64,000 nucleotides of DNA. Source: Roseiarcus sp963775575. Lineage in GTDB: Bacteria > Pseudomonadota > Alphaproteobacteria > Rhizobiales > Beijerinckiaceae. Positions within the stretch are counted from its first letter, which is position 1. Each line of letters begins with the position of its first letter. Below the pieces are notes generated by a model. It searched no databases. It worked only from the letters and a program-made list of their open reading frames with translations, and had not been told where the DNA came from. The translations under genes were made by a program, and so were the position numbers. The stretch is taken from positions 372,001 to 436,000 of the forward strand of contig CAVZJG010000004.1 in assembly GCA_963775575.1 (NCBI GenBank), written 5' to 3'. Shown in pieces: positions 52,153 through 61,826 of the stretch.

Positions 52153-53859
52153 ATGGCGGGTGAAATCAGGCTTCCCGATATCGGCGACTTCAAGGACGTG
52201 CCGATCATCGAAGTGCACATCAAGCCCGGCCAGACCGTCGCCAAGGAAGACGTCATGGTGACGCTCGAAGGCGACAAGGCGACGCTCGACGTGCCGGCGC
52301 CGGAAGCGGGCGTCATCGGCGAGGTGAAGGTCAAGGTCGGCGACAAGGTGAGCAAGGGCGCGCTGCTGGCGACATATGCGGAGGGCGGCGCGGCGGCCGC
52401 GGCCGCTCCGGCGGTCGAGAAGCCGGCGGCGCCCGCCGCCGCGCCAAAAGTCGACTTCGAATGCGACGTCGTCGTTCTCGGCGCCGGGCCGGGCGGCTAC
52501 ACCGCGGCGTTCCGCGCGGCCGATCTCGGCAAGAGCGTCATTCTCGTCGACCGCGGGCCGACGCTCGGCGGCGTTTGCCTCAACGTCGGCTGCATACCCT
52601 CCAAGGCGTTGCTGCACGCGGCCAAGGTGATCGACGAGGCGGCGGAAATGTCCGGGCGCGGGGTCGTCTTCGGGCCGCCGCGCATCGACCTCGAGGCGCT
52701 ACGCGGCTGGAAGGACGGCGTCGTGAAGCGCCTGACGACGGGGCTCGGCGGCCTGGCGCGTCAGCGCAAAGTGATCGTCCTGACAGGCGTCGGCGCGTTC
52801 ACCTCCGCCCATACGCTCGCCGTCGTCACCGCCGACGGCAAGCGGCTCATCCGTTTCAACGCTGCGATCGTCGCCGCCGGTTCGGAGCCGGCGCGGCCGG
52901 GCTTCATCCCGCGCGATCCGCGCGTCTGGGACTCGACCGACGCGCTGGCGCTCAAATTTACGCCCAAGCGGCTGCTGATCCTCGGCGGCGGCGTCATCGG
53001 GTTGGAGATGGCGACGGTCTATAGCGCGCTCGGCTCGAAGATCGCCGTCGTCGAAATGATGGACCAGCTCATTCCCGGGGCCGACCGCGACATCGTCGCG
53101 CCGCTCGCCAAGCGCCTGGAGAAGCGCTACGAAGCCATCCGGCTCGAGACCAAGGCGACGGCCGTCGAGGCGCGGCCCGACGGCCTCCACGTCGCCTTCG
53201 AGGGCAAGGGCGGCGCGGGAAGCGACGTCTTCGATGCGATGCTGGTTTCGGTTGGGCGCCGCCCGAACGGCGGCGCGATCGGCGCGGCGGCGGCGGGGAT
53301 CGCGGTCGACGCGCGCGGTTTCATCGCCGTCGACGGGCAGATGCGCACCAACGTCCCCCATATCTTCGCCATCGGCGACGTCGTCGGACAGCCGATGCTC
53401 GCCCACAAGGCCTCGCATCAGGGCATGATCGCGGCCGAAGCGTCGAGCGGCCGCAGAAGCGCGTTCGACGCCAAGGCGATCCCCGCGGTCGCCTACACCG
53501 ATCCGGAAGTCGCGTGGGTCGGCGTCACGGAAGGCGAGGCCGAGGCGAGGGGGCTCGCGTTCGGCAAGGCGACGTTCCCCTGGGCGGCGAGCGGGCGCTC
53601 GCTGTCGCTGGGGCGCGAGGAGGGCCTGACCAAGACGCTGTGGGACGAAGAGAGCGGCAGGCTGATCGGCTGCGGGATCGTCGGCCCGAACGCCGGCGAA
53701 CTCATCGCCGAAGCGGCGCTGGCGATCGAAATGGGCTGCCAGGCCGAAGACATCGGCCTGACCATTCATCCCCATCCGACGCTGTCCGAGACCTTCATGA
53801 TGTCGGCCGAGGCGTTCGCGGGCACGCTGACCGACCTCTATCTGCCCAAGAAGAAATAG
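52153..53859 (+). CDS. lpd: Dihydrolipoamide dehydrogenase with N-terminal lipoyl domain (PDH E3)
   Basis: Reoxidises the lipoyl groups of AceF using FAD and NAD+. The 568-residue product starts with its own lipoyl domain (Lys in EGDKATLDVPAPEAG), an Ala/Pro linker, then a standard E3: FAD loop VVVLGAGPGGYTAAFRAADLG, redox disulphide GGVCLNVGCIPSK, NAD loop LLILGGGVIGLEMATVYSALG, and catalytic HPHPTLSETF. The 3' end carries a 22-bp tandem duplication. Confidence 0.95.
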   Translation: MAGEIRLPDIGDFKDVPIIEVHIKPGQTVAKEDVMVTLEGDKATLDVPAPEAGVIGEVKVKVGDKVSKGALLATYAEGGAAAAAAPAVEKPAAPAAAPKVDFECDVVVLGAGPGGYTAAFRAADLGKSVILVDRGPTLGGVCLNVGCIPSKALLHAAKVIDEAAEMSGRGVVFGPPRIDLEALRGWKDGVVKRLTTGLGGLARQRKVIVLTGVGAFTSAHTLAVVTADGKRLIRFNAAIVAAGSEPARPGFIPRDPRVWDSTDALALKFTPKRLLILGGGVIGLEMATVYSALGSKIAVVEMMDQLIPGADRDIVAPLAKRLEKRYEAIRLETKATAVEARPDGLHVAFEGKGGAGSDVFDAMLVSVGRRPNGGAIGAAAAGIAVDARGFIAVDGQMRTNVPHIFAIGDVVGQPMLAHKASHQGMIAAEASSGRRSAFDAKAIPAVAYTDPEVAWVGVTEGEAEARGLAFGKATFPWAASGRSLSLGREEGLTKTLWDEESGRLIGCGIVGPNAGELIAEAALAIEMGCQAEDIGLTIHPHPTLSETFMMSAEAFAGTLTDLYLPKKK

Positions 53860-53885
53860 CCGCCTGCCCAAGAAGAAATAGCCGC
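53842..53885 (+). repeat. 22-bp tandem duplication over the lpd stop codon
   Basis: CTGCCCAAGAAGAAATAGCCGC occurs twice back to back (the first copy encodes the last residues LPKKK and the stop). The second copy is non-coding. Recent slippage duplication. Confidence 0.9.
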
Positions 53886-53895
53886 GGGCGCTCGT

Positions 53896-55875
53896 TCACG
53901 CCGCGGCGGTCGACTGGCAGATCGGCCAGGCGCGAGCGGCGTCGGCGAGAAAGCCGGGCACGGCGTCGGCGGGCATGGGTTTGCTGAAGTAGTAGCCTTG
54001 CATCATCGCGCCGCCGAGCCCGCGCAGGATTTGCGCCTGCTCCTTGGTTTCCATGCCCTCGATGACGCACGTCAGCTTCAGGTTCCGGCACAGGTCGATG
54101 ATGGTCTTGACGATGTCGCGGCAGGTGGGCTGCGTCTCGATGTCCTTGATGAAGCTGCGGTCGATCTTGATCTTGTCGAGGGGCAGGCGATGGACGTAGC
54201 TCAGGCTGGAATAGCCGGTGCCGAAGTCGTCGAGCGCGATGTGCGCCCCCAGCGCTTTGAGCGCCTTCAGGCATTCGCACCCCTTGTCGAAATCGCGCAT
54301 CAGGGCGGTTTCGGTGACTTCGAAGTCGATGCGCCGGGGGGAGACGCCGCTCTTCTGGACGATGGCGATGATCTTCATGATCGCTTCCGGGGAGCCGATG
54401 TCGCGCACCGAAAGATTGAACGAAACCCGAATGTCGTCCGGCCAGCTCCGCGCGCAGGCGAGCGCCTTGCGCAGCAGGATCTGGGTGAGTTGAGTGATGA
54501 AGTCGGTGCGTTCCGCGACGCGCACGAAGAGGTTGGGAGACACGCGGCCGAGTTCCGGGCTGTCCCAGCGCGCGAGCGCCTCGAAGGCGACGACCTCGCC
54601 GCGCGTGACGTCGAAGATCGGCTGGAAGTTGACGGAAAGTTCCTTTTCCAGATCGCCGTTGCGCAGGCATCTCTCGACGGAGGCGGATTGCCGGATTTGG
54701 ATCTCGTGCTCCCTGGAGAAGATCGCCGGCCGCCCGCGAGCGTGCTGCTTGGCGTGATAGAGCGCGTAGTCGGCGCGTTCGAACAGCGACTCCGCGCTCG
54801 TCCCGGCCTCGGGATAAGCAGCGAAGCCGATCGAGCCGGCGATCTGCGCGGTGACGTCCGCGAGCCGGAACGGCGCTCGAAGGGCCGCGCACATGCGCTC
54901 GCCGTAGGCGTTGATTTGCGCTTCCGAGAGGTCGCCGTCGATCAGGACGCCGAATTCGTCGCCGCCCAGACGCGCCAGCACGACGGCCTCGTCGGAGGCG
55001 TCCCTCAGCCTGCGCCCGGTCTCGATGAGGACCTGATCCCCGGTGACATGGCCATAAACGTCGTTCACCGACGCGAAGCCGTCGAGATCGATGACGCCGA
55101 CGACGAAGCGCGTTCCACGCTGCGAAGCGAGGCGCAGTCTTTCATGCAGGTTGGCGAAAAACCGGCGCCGGTTCGGCAGATCGGTGAGGGCGTCGAGATT
55201 GGCGAGGCGAGAGTTCTCTTCGGCGAGGCGGAGCGTTTCCTGCTGTTTCTTGGCGAGCTCCTTCTGAAAATTGATCATGCTGGCGAAATCGCGCGAATGC
55301 GTGAGCAGAATGCGGACGATCGCCACGGACATCAGAATCATATTGACGCTCATCGCGACGAAGGTCGGCCGTCCGGTCGAGATGAAAAACAGCGACCCCG
55401 ACAAGATTCCCACGGTGGCCACGATTAGGGCGGAGGGCCGAAAATACATTAGGCAGAAGACGCAGCCCATCGCGGTGGTCGCCAAGAAAAAGGCGATCTG
55501 AGTCTGGTCATAAGCGTCGCCGTAGGGAAAGAGGGAGATGCCCGAGATCAGGAACAGCAGGGTTATGACTCCGGTCAGAATGGCCGTCTGCTTGAGGCGG
55601 CGCACGATCTGGTCGGCGCTAAACTTCCGTTCTTTAGTCCACATCCATCGGAACAGTCCCGCCACGCAAATAAGGATGAGCGGCCCCGAACCGTAAAGGA
55701 TCAAGCTCCGCGGCGCCGTCTTGAAGTGCGTGTAGGCAACCGTGAGGACGTTGGTCAGCAGCATGAAATAGAGCAGCGGCAACTGGCTCGTGAGAATGCG
55801 GAGCTGCGCCCGCGCCAATTCCGGATTGTCGGCCGGAATTTGGAACAACGCTTGTATCTTTCGCGCTGAAATCAT
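53896..55875 (-). CDS. Membrane GGDEF-EAL protein (cyclic-di-GMP turnover)
   Basis: A 659-residue inner-membrane signalling protein. About six N-terminal helices (residues 25-200; LTSQLPLLYFMLLTNVLTVAY, ILTGVITLLFLISGISLF and others) and a coiled linker (FQKELAKKQQETLRLAEENSRLANLDALTDLPNRRRFF) lead to a GGDEF domain with intact RLGGDEFGV, then EAL with FEALARW, FEVTETALM, IALDDFGTGYSSLSYVHRLPLDKIKIDRSFI and VIEGMETKEQ. Both domains keep key residues. ATG 55875 used. Confidence 0.92.
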   Translation of the reverse strand: MISARKIQALFQIPADNPELARAQLRILTSQLPLLYFMLLTNVLTVAYTHFKTAPRSLILYGSGPLILICVAGLFRWMWTKERKFSADQIVRRLKQTAILTGVITLLFLISGISLFPYGDAYDQTQIAFFLATTAMGCVFCLMYFRPSALIVATVGILSGSLFFISTGRPTFVAMSVNMILMSVAIVRILLTHSRDFASMINFQKELAKKQQETLRLAEENSRLANLDALTDLPNRRRFFANLHERLRLASQRGTRFVVGVIDLDGFASVNDVYGHVTGDQVLIETGRRLRDASDEAVVLARLGGDEFGVLIDGDLSEAQINAYGERMCAALRAPFRLADVTAQIAGSIGFAAYPEAGTSAESLFERADYALYHAKQHARGRPAIFSREHEIQIRQSASVERCLRNGDLEKELSVNFQPIFDVTRGEVVAFEALARWDSPELGRVSPNLFVRVAERTDFITQLTQILLRKALACARSWPDDIRVSFNLSVRDIGSPEAIMKIIAIVQKSGVSPRRIDFEVTETALMRDFDKGCECLKALKALGAHIALDDFGTGYSSLSYVHRLPLDKIKIDRSFIKDIETQPTCRDIVKTIIDLCRNLKLTCVIEGMETKEQAQILRGLGGAMMQGYYFSKPMPADAVPGFLADAARAWPICQSTAAA

Positions 55876-56216
55876 GTTCGCGGACCTTCACGCCCTCGGC
55901 GGGCGGTCTCGACGCGCGCGTGGCTCGAGGACGTGCTTGTGGCCGCCGCGCGCCGGCTGGCGAGCGCGGCGGCGCAAAGCGCAATCGGCGAACGGCGGGT
56001 GAGGGGAGAACATGCCGGATGCGACGCCGGCTCGACAGAAAGCGTCATGCCCCCCAACGTCGATCACGTTTTGCCGCCAGGCTGTTGTCGGCCATGCTAG
56101 GCGGAAACACGCTAAGAAAGCGTTTATATTCCTCGGCGCGCTCGGCGGCGCCGCGCCGGAGGGGAGGATCGAAGCGAAGAAAGTTAAGGGTTTGGACGAA
56201 CGGGGCGAAGCGCGCT
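55876..56216. other. Intergenic region between the two GGDEF-EAL genes
   Basis: 341 bases without a convincing gene; it contains the upstream region of the 55875 gene. No clear terminator or promoter was identified. Confidence 0.5.
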
Positions 56217-57872
56217 TCAGCTCGGGCGGCGCTCGCTCGCGCGCGAAGGCGCCGGGGCGCGCGCCTTCTCGCGCCAATCCTCGGCCAGGCGCGCGCCGCT
56301 CGCGTTCTTAGCGAGCAGGATCGGCCGGGAAAAGAAGAACCCTTGCGCGACGCGAATGGCGGTGCGCTCGCGCAGATACGCGAGTTCTTCAGCGGTCTCG
56401 ACGCCTTCGACGATCACTTTCGTGTTCAGCGCCGCGCCGATCAACTCGATCGCCCTGAGCAGGCCCTGATTGATCGGCCGTTGGTGGATCGCGGTGATGA
56501 ACGAGCGGTCGACCTTGATCTCGTCCGCGGTGATATCGGCGAGAGTGGAGAGCGAGGAATAGCCGACGCCGAAATCGTCGATCGAGATTTTCGCGCCGAG
56601 CTCGCGCAGCATCGGCGCGACCTGCAACTGGAATTGACCGGCGCGCAGGAACGCTTCTTCGGTGAGTTCGATCATGAAGCGCCGCGCTCGGCCGCTGTCG
56701 GCGAGCCGGTCGGCGAAGGCGCGCATGAAGCGGGCGTCGCCGGCCTGCCCGGCGGCGATGTTGAACCCGAGCGTCAGATCGGGGCCGAACGTCGCGTCGA
56801 TCGCGTCGAGCGAAGCCAGAGTCTCCTCGAACAGAAGGAGCGTCATCTCGTTCATCAACCCCGAGTTGACGGCGAAGAGGATCGAGTCGCCTGGGGAATG
56901 CGCCTCGCCGTTTTCGTCGCGCCAGCGCATCAGGACTTCCAGCCCGTCGAGTTCGCCCGAGCGGAAATCGACCTTCGGCTGCAACGCGCACTCGAAGCGC
57001 CGATCGCGGACGGCCAGGCGAAGATCCTGCTCGAGCCGCGCGCGCTGCTGCGTGCGAAGGGCGAGGGCCGGTTCATAGACTTGCGTCTGACCCATGGAGC
57101 GCCGTTTGGCCTGCGCCAGCGCCGCCTCCGCCTTGGCGATCAACCCCTCGACGCTCGCGTCGTGGAGTGGAAACATGCTGAAGCCGGCCGAGGCGGAGAT
57201 CAGGATCTCGAGGCCCTCGACATAGAAGGGATCCTTGAATCGCGCGAGAACGCGGTCGATCTTCGCCCTGACCTGGTCCGCGTTCGGCGCGCCGGCGACC
57301 AGAAGCGAGAACTCGTCGCCGCCGGTCCTGGCGGCCAAGTCGGCCTCGTCGAGCTGGCCGGCGATCCGCCGGGCGGCCTCCGCCAGCAGCGCGTCGCCGA
57401 CGGCGCGGCCGTAGAATTCGATGACGGCGTCGAATCGATCGAAGGCGACGACCGCCACGGCGAAATTCGCCGGTTCCCCGCCTGCCGCCACGGATTGTCC
57501 AACCGCCTGTTCGAAAAACCCGCGATTGGGCAATTGGGTGAGTTGGTCGAAATAGGCGCGCTGGAAGAGCTCGTCCTGCAGGCGGCGTTGGTCGTCGACG
57601 TCGGTGGCGGCGCTGACGCGATAGGCGCGTCCGTCGGCGGGGAATTCGCGGCGCTCGATCAGCACGGCGCGCCCGTCGCGGATCGCTTCCTCCCGTTCGG
57701 CGCCGCCGCCGGCGAGTTGATCGGCGCGCTTCGGCGCCGCCGGGTTGGCGAAGACGCGCTCGCCCTCGGGCGCAAACACTTCGATCGCGATCGGCAGAGC
57801 CGTGATCGCGGCGCGCAACACGGACGGATCGAGCTCGGGCGGGCGGGCGCCGTCGTCGTTCGCATTCGCCAT
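56217..57872 (-). CDS. Cytoplasmic GGDEF-EAL protein
   Basis: A 551-residue protein without membrane helices. The N-terminal 95 residues resemble a PAS-like sensor (ITALPIAIEVFAPEGERVFANPAA). GGDEF is intact (ARTGGDEFSLLV). The EAL domain has EVL in place of EAL (LDGLEVLMRW), keeps ELTEEAFL, SIDDFGVGYSSLSTLADITADEIKVDRSFI and VEGVETAEELAYL, and ends VAQGFFFSRPI. ATG 57872 with GGGAG upstream. It starts 42 bases after the HerA gene stop, same strand, so likely co-transcribed. Confidence 0.9.
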   Translation of the reverse strand: MANANDDGARPPELDPSVLRAAITALPIAIEVFAPEGERVFANPAAPKRADQLAGGGAEREEAIRDGRAVLIERREFPADGRAYRVSAATDVDDQRRLQDELFQRAYFDQLTQLPNRGFFEQAVGQSVAAGGEPANFAVAVVAFDRFDAVIEFYGRAVGDALLAEAARRIAGQLDEADLAARTGGDEFSLLVAGAPNADQVRAKIDRVLARFKDPFYVEGLEILISASAGFSMFPLHDASVEGLIAKAEAALAQAKRRSMGQTQVYEPALALRTQQRARLEQDLRLAVRDRRFECALQPKVDFRSGELDGLEVLMRWRDENGEAHSPGDSILFAVNSGLMNEMTLLLFEETLASLDAIDATFGPDLTLGFNIAAGQAGDARFMRAFADRLADSGRARRFMIELTEEAFLRAGQFQLQVAPMLRELGAKISIDDFGVGYSSLSTLADITADEIKVDRSFITAIHQRPINQGLLRAIELIGAALNTKVIVEGVETAEELAYLRERTAIRVAQGFFFSRPILLAKNASGARLAEDWREKARAPAPSRASERRPS

Positions 57873-57914
57873 CGCCAACTCCCGCGATCGCCGGCCGGAG
57901 GCCGACGGCGCCGT

Positions 57915-59684
57915 TCAATGCTTGAGGATCTGCGCGCGGATCTGCTCGATGCGGCTGGCGACGGGGGAGCCGACGTTCGCTTTGGCCGCGCCGTTGCCGT
58001 CGGCGCTCGGCTCTTCGTTGGCCGGAGTCTTCGCGACGACCGCGCCGCGCCAGCGCTCGACCACCGCCTTGACGAATGCGCGCTCGTCGCCCGGCGCGCC
58101 GAGCGCGCCGTCGTGCTCGAAGGTTTCGCTGCGCGGAATGCGCTCGGCGGCGAGCGACTTGAACTTCATGCGCGTCGGCAGAGGAAAGCCTTCCCCGAAG
58201 CCGACCAGCTCCCGCGTTCCCAGCGAGGGAACGAAGGCGACCAGATTGGCCGCCGCATCGGTCACCGCGGAGCGCAGCAGCGCCTGATCCCGGTCGTTGG
58301 CCATGCGCATGGCGAACAGCGTGCTGCATTGGGAGATGATGGTGGGATCGAGCTCGGCCGGACGCTGGGTGACGAGGCCGAGGCACACGCCGTATTTGCG
58401 CCCCTCCTTGGCGATGCGCAGCAGGGCGCGGCGGGTGGGAGCGAATCCGAGCGAGCGATCGGCCGGCGCGTAGCGATGCGCCTCCTCGCAGACGAACAGC
58501 ATCGGCATCGCCCCGTCGCTCCACAGGCCGAAGTCGAAGGCGAGACGGCAGAGGACGCTCGCCACTGCTTCGACGACCTCCACCGGCAGTCCGGCGACCT
58601 GCAGAACGGTCATCGGCTGGCCGCTCGGCTCGAGGCGGAAGAGATAGGTCAGGATTTCGCTCATCGTGTCGCCGCCGACATTGGCGTTCTCGAACATGAA
58701 GGCGTAGCGCGCGTCGCTGCGCAGCGCGTCGATGCGCGCCAGCAAGCGATGATGGTGCATGCGCGAGGCGCGGTTCTCCAGCTTGCCCATGCGCTCGTTG
58801 ATCAGCGCGACGAGGTCCTGCATCGTATAGGGAACCGGCGTGTCGACGGTGTAGCCGGCGGTTCGCGGGTCGACCCGGCGCAGGGTCACGCGCTCGCTGG
58901 AGGCCCGTTGCGTCTGGTAGAGGCCCTTGGCGATCGGAATTTGCTCGGCGAGAATGTCGACTTCCTCTTCCACGCCGGGCCGTCCGTAATACAGCGCGTC
59001 GACGAATTCCTCGAAATTGAACAGCCAGAACGGCAGCTTCAACGTCGCGGCGTTGACGACGTTGCCGCGCGAACCGAAACTATGTCCGTATTCGTTGTGG
59101 CCGTCGAACAGGAAAATGCGAAGATTCGGCCGAACGTCGAGGATTTCGTTGAGGATCACCGCGACGCCGCTCGATTTTCCGACCCCCGTCGAACCGAGAA
59201 CGGCGAAATGCTTGCTCAGCAGGTTGTCGACGTCGACGCAGGCGTCGATCGAATCGTCGATATGAAGCGCGCCGATCGTGATCGCGCTGGCGCTCGCGGC
59301 CTTGTAGATGAGCCGCAATTCGTCGCGCCCGATGACCCGCGCGACGTCGCCGATCGCCGGATAGCCCGACACGCCGCGCGAGAAGCGCTCGGCGCCGGCG
59401 GCGTCCGTTTCGATTTCGCCCATCAGATCGACGCGCGCCACGGCGCCGGATCGCGTGTCGACTTCGGCGTCGCCGCTGCTCGCGACTTCGGTGACCACGC
59501 CGATCAGGCGGCGACGCCCGGCCGCGATCGCGAGGAAGGTGCCGACGGTCGGACGCAATTGCTCGCTGATCGCGGGCGCCGGCAAGCCGACGCACGCCTC
59601 CGAGCCGCGCACGCTCAGCACCGAGCCGAGCGTCGTCGCCTCGATCGGCGAGCGTGAAGAATAGTCGAACGACGAGTTCGTCAT
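57915..59684 (-). CDS. HerA-like P-loop ATPase (DUF87 domain)
   Basis: A 589-residue ATPase of the HerA/FtsK superfamily, which pumps DNA through a hexameric ring. An N-terminal HAS-barrel (residues about 15-130) precedes Walker A (FAVLGSTGVGKSSGVAVIL), Walker B (PMLFVCEEAHRYAP) and arginine-finger region (GLVTQRPAELDPTIISQCSTLFAMRMANDRDQALLRSAV). No NurA nuclease or Sir2 partner is adjacent, so a role in DNA end processing or defence cannot be claimed. First gene of a likely operon with the GGDEF-EAL protein. Confidence 0.88.
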   Translation of the reverse strand: MTNSSFDYSSRSPIEATTLGSVLSVRGSEACVGLPAPAISEQLRPTVGTFLAIAAGRRRLIGVVTEVASSGDAEVDTRSGAVARVDLMGEIETDAAGAERFSRGVSGYPAIGDVARVIGRDELRLIYKAASASAITIGALHIDDSIDACVDVDNLLSKHFAVLGSTGVGKSSGVAVILNEILDVRPNLRIFLFDGHNEYGHSFGSRGNVVNAATLKLPFWLFNFEEFVDALYYGRPGVEEEVDILAEQIPIAKGLYQTQRASSERVTLRRVDPRTAGYTVDTPVPYTMQDLVALINERMGKLENRASRMHHHRLLARIDALRSDARYAFMFENANVGGDTMSEILTYLFRLEPSGQPMTVLQVAGLPVEVVEAVASVLCRLAFDFGLWSDGAMPMLFVCEEAHRYAPADRSLGFAPTRRALLRIAKEGRKYGVCLGLVTQRPAELDPTIISQCSTLFAMRMANDRDQALLRSAVTDAAANLVAFVPSLGTRELVGFGEGFPLPTRMKFKSLAAERIPRSETFEHDGALGAPGDERAFVKAVVERWRGAVVAKTPANEEPSADGNGAAKANVGSPVASRIEQIRAQILKH

Positions 59685-59829
59685 GATCGTCCGCTCTTTC
59701 CCCAGAGATTGCGAGTGGAGGAGTTTTGCGAATTATCGCCACAGATTCTTTCGGCGGAGTTAAATTGGCCGGCCCGGGGCGCGACGCGCCTGCGGGGCGA
59801 GGGAAGACGAGGCGAATGGGGGGAAGAAC

Positions 59830-60756
59830 GTGAACTCTTCGCAAGGTCTCGACTCGTCGGCGCCGCCGGCGGCGAGGCTGTTCTGCTTCGGCCTCGGCTA
59901 TTGCGCGCGGCGCGTCATCGGCCGCTGCGAAAACGTCGAGGCGAGCGGCGCGACGCTCACGGCCGAAGCCGCGAGCGCCTGGCGGCGCGAGGGCGTCACG
60001 GCGTTCGCGTTCGAGGACGCGCATGACCAAGAGGCGCTCCTCGCCGCGCTGTCGCGCGCCGAGATTCTGCTCGTCTCGGCGCCGCCCGGCGAGGCCGGCG
60101 ATCCCGCGCTGGCGCGATTGGCGAAGCCGATCGCCGCCGCGCCGGATTTGAGCCGCATCCTCTATCTCTCCAGCGTCGGCGTCTACGGCGATCACGGCGG
60201 CGCCTGGGTCGACGAGGCGGCGCGGCCTCTGCCGAGTTCGCCGCGCGCTCGGGCGCGGCTCAACGCCGAGGAGCTGTGGCGCGCGCTCGGGCGGGCGAGA
60301 GGCGTTCCCGTCGATGTCCTGCGGCTCGCCGGCGTTTACGGTCCCGGCCGCAACGCGCTGAGAAACCTGCGCGTCGGCGCGGCGCGGCGCGTCGTCAAGC
60401 CTGGCCAGGTGTTCAACCGCGTCCACGTCGACGACCTCGCCGAGGTCGCCCGGCGCCTGATGGAGGGCGGCGGGCCGGGCGAGGTCTGGAACGTCGCCGA
60501 CCAAGAGCCGGCGCCGCCGCAGGACGTGGTCGCCTTCGCCGCCGATTTGCTCGGCGTGGCGCCGCCGCCCGAGGAGGCGTTCGAGGCCGCCGAGCTTTCG
60601 CCGATGGCGCAGAGCTTCTATCGCGACAACCGCCGCGTCTCGGTGGAGAAGCTCCGGCGCGAACTAAGCTACCGCTGGCTCTATCCAACCTACCGCGAGG
60701 GGCTGAGCGCGCTCGCCGCGGCGGGGGAGGGGAGAGAGAGTGCGGCTGGGGCTTAG
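59830..60756 (+). CDS. SDR-type NAD-dependent epimerase/dehydratase-like protein
   Basis: A 308-residue Rossmann protein: the N-terminal loop is FCFGLGYCARRVIG (GxGxxA type, as in YeeZ-like proteins), with ILYLSSVGVYGDHGGAWVDE, VDVLRLAGVYGPGRNALRNL, FNRVHVDDLAEVARRLME. The active-site YxxxK is not obvious, as in the YeeZ branch. Substrate unknown. GTG start with GGGGGGAAG upstream. Confidence 0.83.
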   Translation: MNSSQGLDSSAPPAARLFCFGLGYCARRVIGRCENVEASGATLTAEAASAWRREGVTAFAFEDAHDQEALLAALSRAEILLVSAPPGEAGDPALARLAKPIAAAPDLSRILYLSSVGVYGDHGGAWVDEAARPLPSSPRARARLNAEELWRALGRARGVPVDVLRLAGVYGPGRNALRNLRVGAARRVVKPGQVFNRVHVDDLAEVARRLMEGGGPGEVWNVADQEPAPPQDVVAFAADLLGVAPPPEEAFEAAELSPMAQSFYRDNRRVSVEKLRRELSYRWLYPTYREGLSALAAAGEGRESAAGA

Positions 60757-61121
60757 GGCGTGACGCGATCTGGGAGAATCGCCGGCGACGTCATTCCCGC
60801 GAAAGCGGAAATCCAGACTTGGCGGCCGATGCGCCCTTTCCGCGCTGGATCCTCGCTTTCGCGGGAATGACGCGGGCAAGAGCGTCATCGGCCTCGTCTT
60901 GAAGCAACGCGCTCGAGGGCTCGACCGAAATCAAACCAAAATGCGGGCGACCGCGCGCCGGCCCGTTAAGATTGGCGCCGCTTGGCGCGCGCCTCCGCTC
61001 CGGCTATCTCTTGATGCGCCCTCGGCGTACTCGGTTGGCCTTCCTGACCGCACGCGCGGCGCCAAACTGCGGCGGTTCCAAGGTTCTCCGACAGCCCGTA
61101 TGATCGAGGAATGATCGGGGC
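60757..61121. other. Intergenic region with an extragenic palindrome
   Basis: Holds the palindrome at 60790-60871. Remaining sequence shows no gene. Confidence 0.5.
60790..60871. repeat. Extragenic palindromic repeat
   Basis: 27-base arms, GTCATTCCCGCGAAAGCGG... at 60790-60816 and its near complement at 60845-60871, with a 28-base centre. This wording (GTCATTCCCGCG..AATCCAG) is familiar from repeats scattered in many proteobacterial genomes. Confidence 0.8.
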
Positions 61122-61826
61122 ATGCACGCGATGAAACTCACTCTGCCTTTTCTCCTCAGCGTCAACGCCGGCTATGTCGACACCGCCGGATTTCTTACCC
61201 TTCAAGGCCTGTTCACGGCGCATGTGACCGGCAATTTCGTGACATTCGGCGCGGCGATCGTTCTCGGCACCTCCGGCGCGGTCGCCAAATTGCTGGCGCT
61301 GCCGGTGTTCTGTGCAACGGTCGTTCTCATAAGGCTGCTCGGCTATTTCCTCGCCGCGCGCGGATTGCCGCAGCTTCGCATTCTCCTCGTCTTGAAGCTG
61401 CTGTTCCTTATCGCCGGCTGCGCGCTGGCGATCGCGCTCGGTCCATTCGCGAACGGCGACGGGTGGCGGGCGCTGATCACGGGCATGGTTCTGGTCTGCG
61501 CGATGGCGATCCAGAACGCCGCGCAACGCATTTATCTTCCCTCCTCGCCGCCGACGACCTTGATGACAGGCAACACGACGCAGATCATGATCGACATCGT
61601 GGACTTGCTGCGCGGAGTCCCACAGCCGCAGCGGGATGCCACGCGCGCGCGCCTATGGCGCATGTCCGCCGCCGTTCTCGGCTTCGCGGCCGGCTGCGGA
61701 GCGGCGGCTCTTTTCTGTGCGTTCCTGCATGTCTGGTGCTTCATCGTTCCGCCAGTTCTGGGCGTTGTCGCCGCGCTGTTGCGAATCGAGGCCGCGCCGG
61801 CATCGCCTCCGGTCAAAGCGGGATAG
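61122..61826 (+). CDS. YoaK/DUF1275 family membrane protein
   Basis: A 234-residue protein with six hydrophobic helices. It has the family pattern NAGYVDTAGFLTLQGLFTAHVTGNFVTFG near the N-terminus and its second-half echo AIQNAAQRIYLPSSPPTTLMTGNTTQIMIDIVDL. Function of DUF1275 proteins is unknown. A second ATG 9 bases downstream is an alternative start. Confidence 0.88.
   Translation: MHAMKLTLPFLLSVNAGYVDTAGFLTLQGLFTAHVTGNFVTFGAAIVLGTSGAVAKLLALPVFCATVVLIRLLGYFLAARGLPQLRILLVLKLLFLIAGCALAIALGPFANGDGWRALITGMVLVCAMAIQNAAQRIYLPSSPPTTLMTGNTTQIMIDIVDLLRGVPQPQRDATRARLWRMSAAVLGFAAGCGAAALFCAFLHVWCFIVPPVLGVVAALLRIEAAPASPPVKAG

Noticed and set aside
55920..59657. A 1245-codon open frame on the plus strand
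   Set aside because: Antisense to a GGDEF-EAL protein and a HerA-like ATPase with intact motifs; Arg/Gly/Ala-rich and without recognisable domains.
57400..59700. HerA-NurA or HerA-Sir2 defence system
   Set aside because: Neither a NurA nuclease nor a Sir2 or DUF4297 partner gene is adjacent; the neighbours are a GGDEF-EAL protein and an SDR protein.
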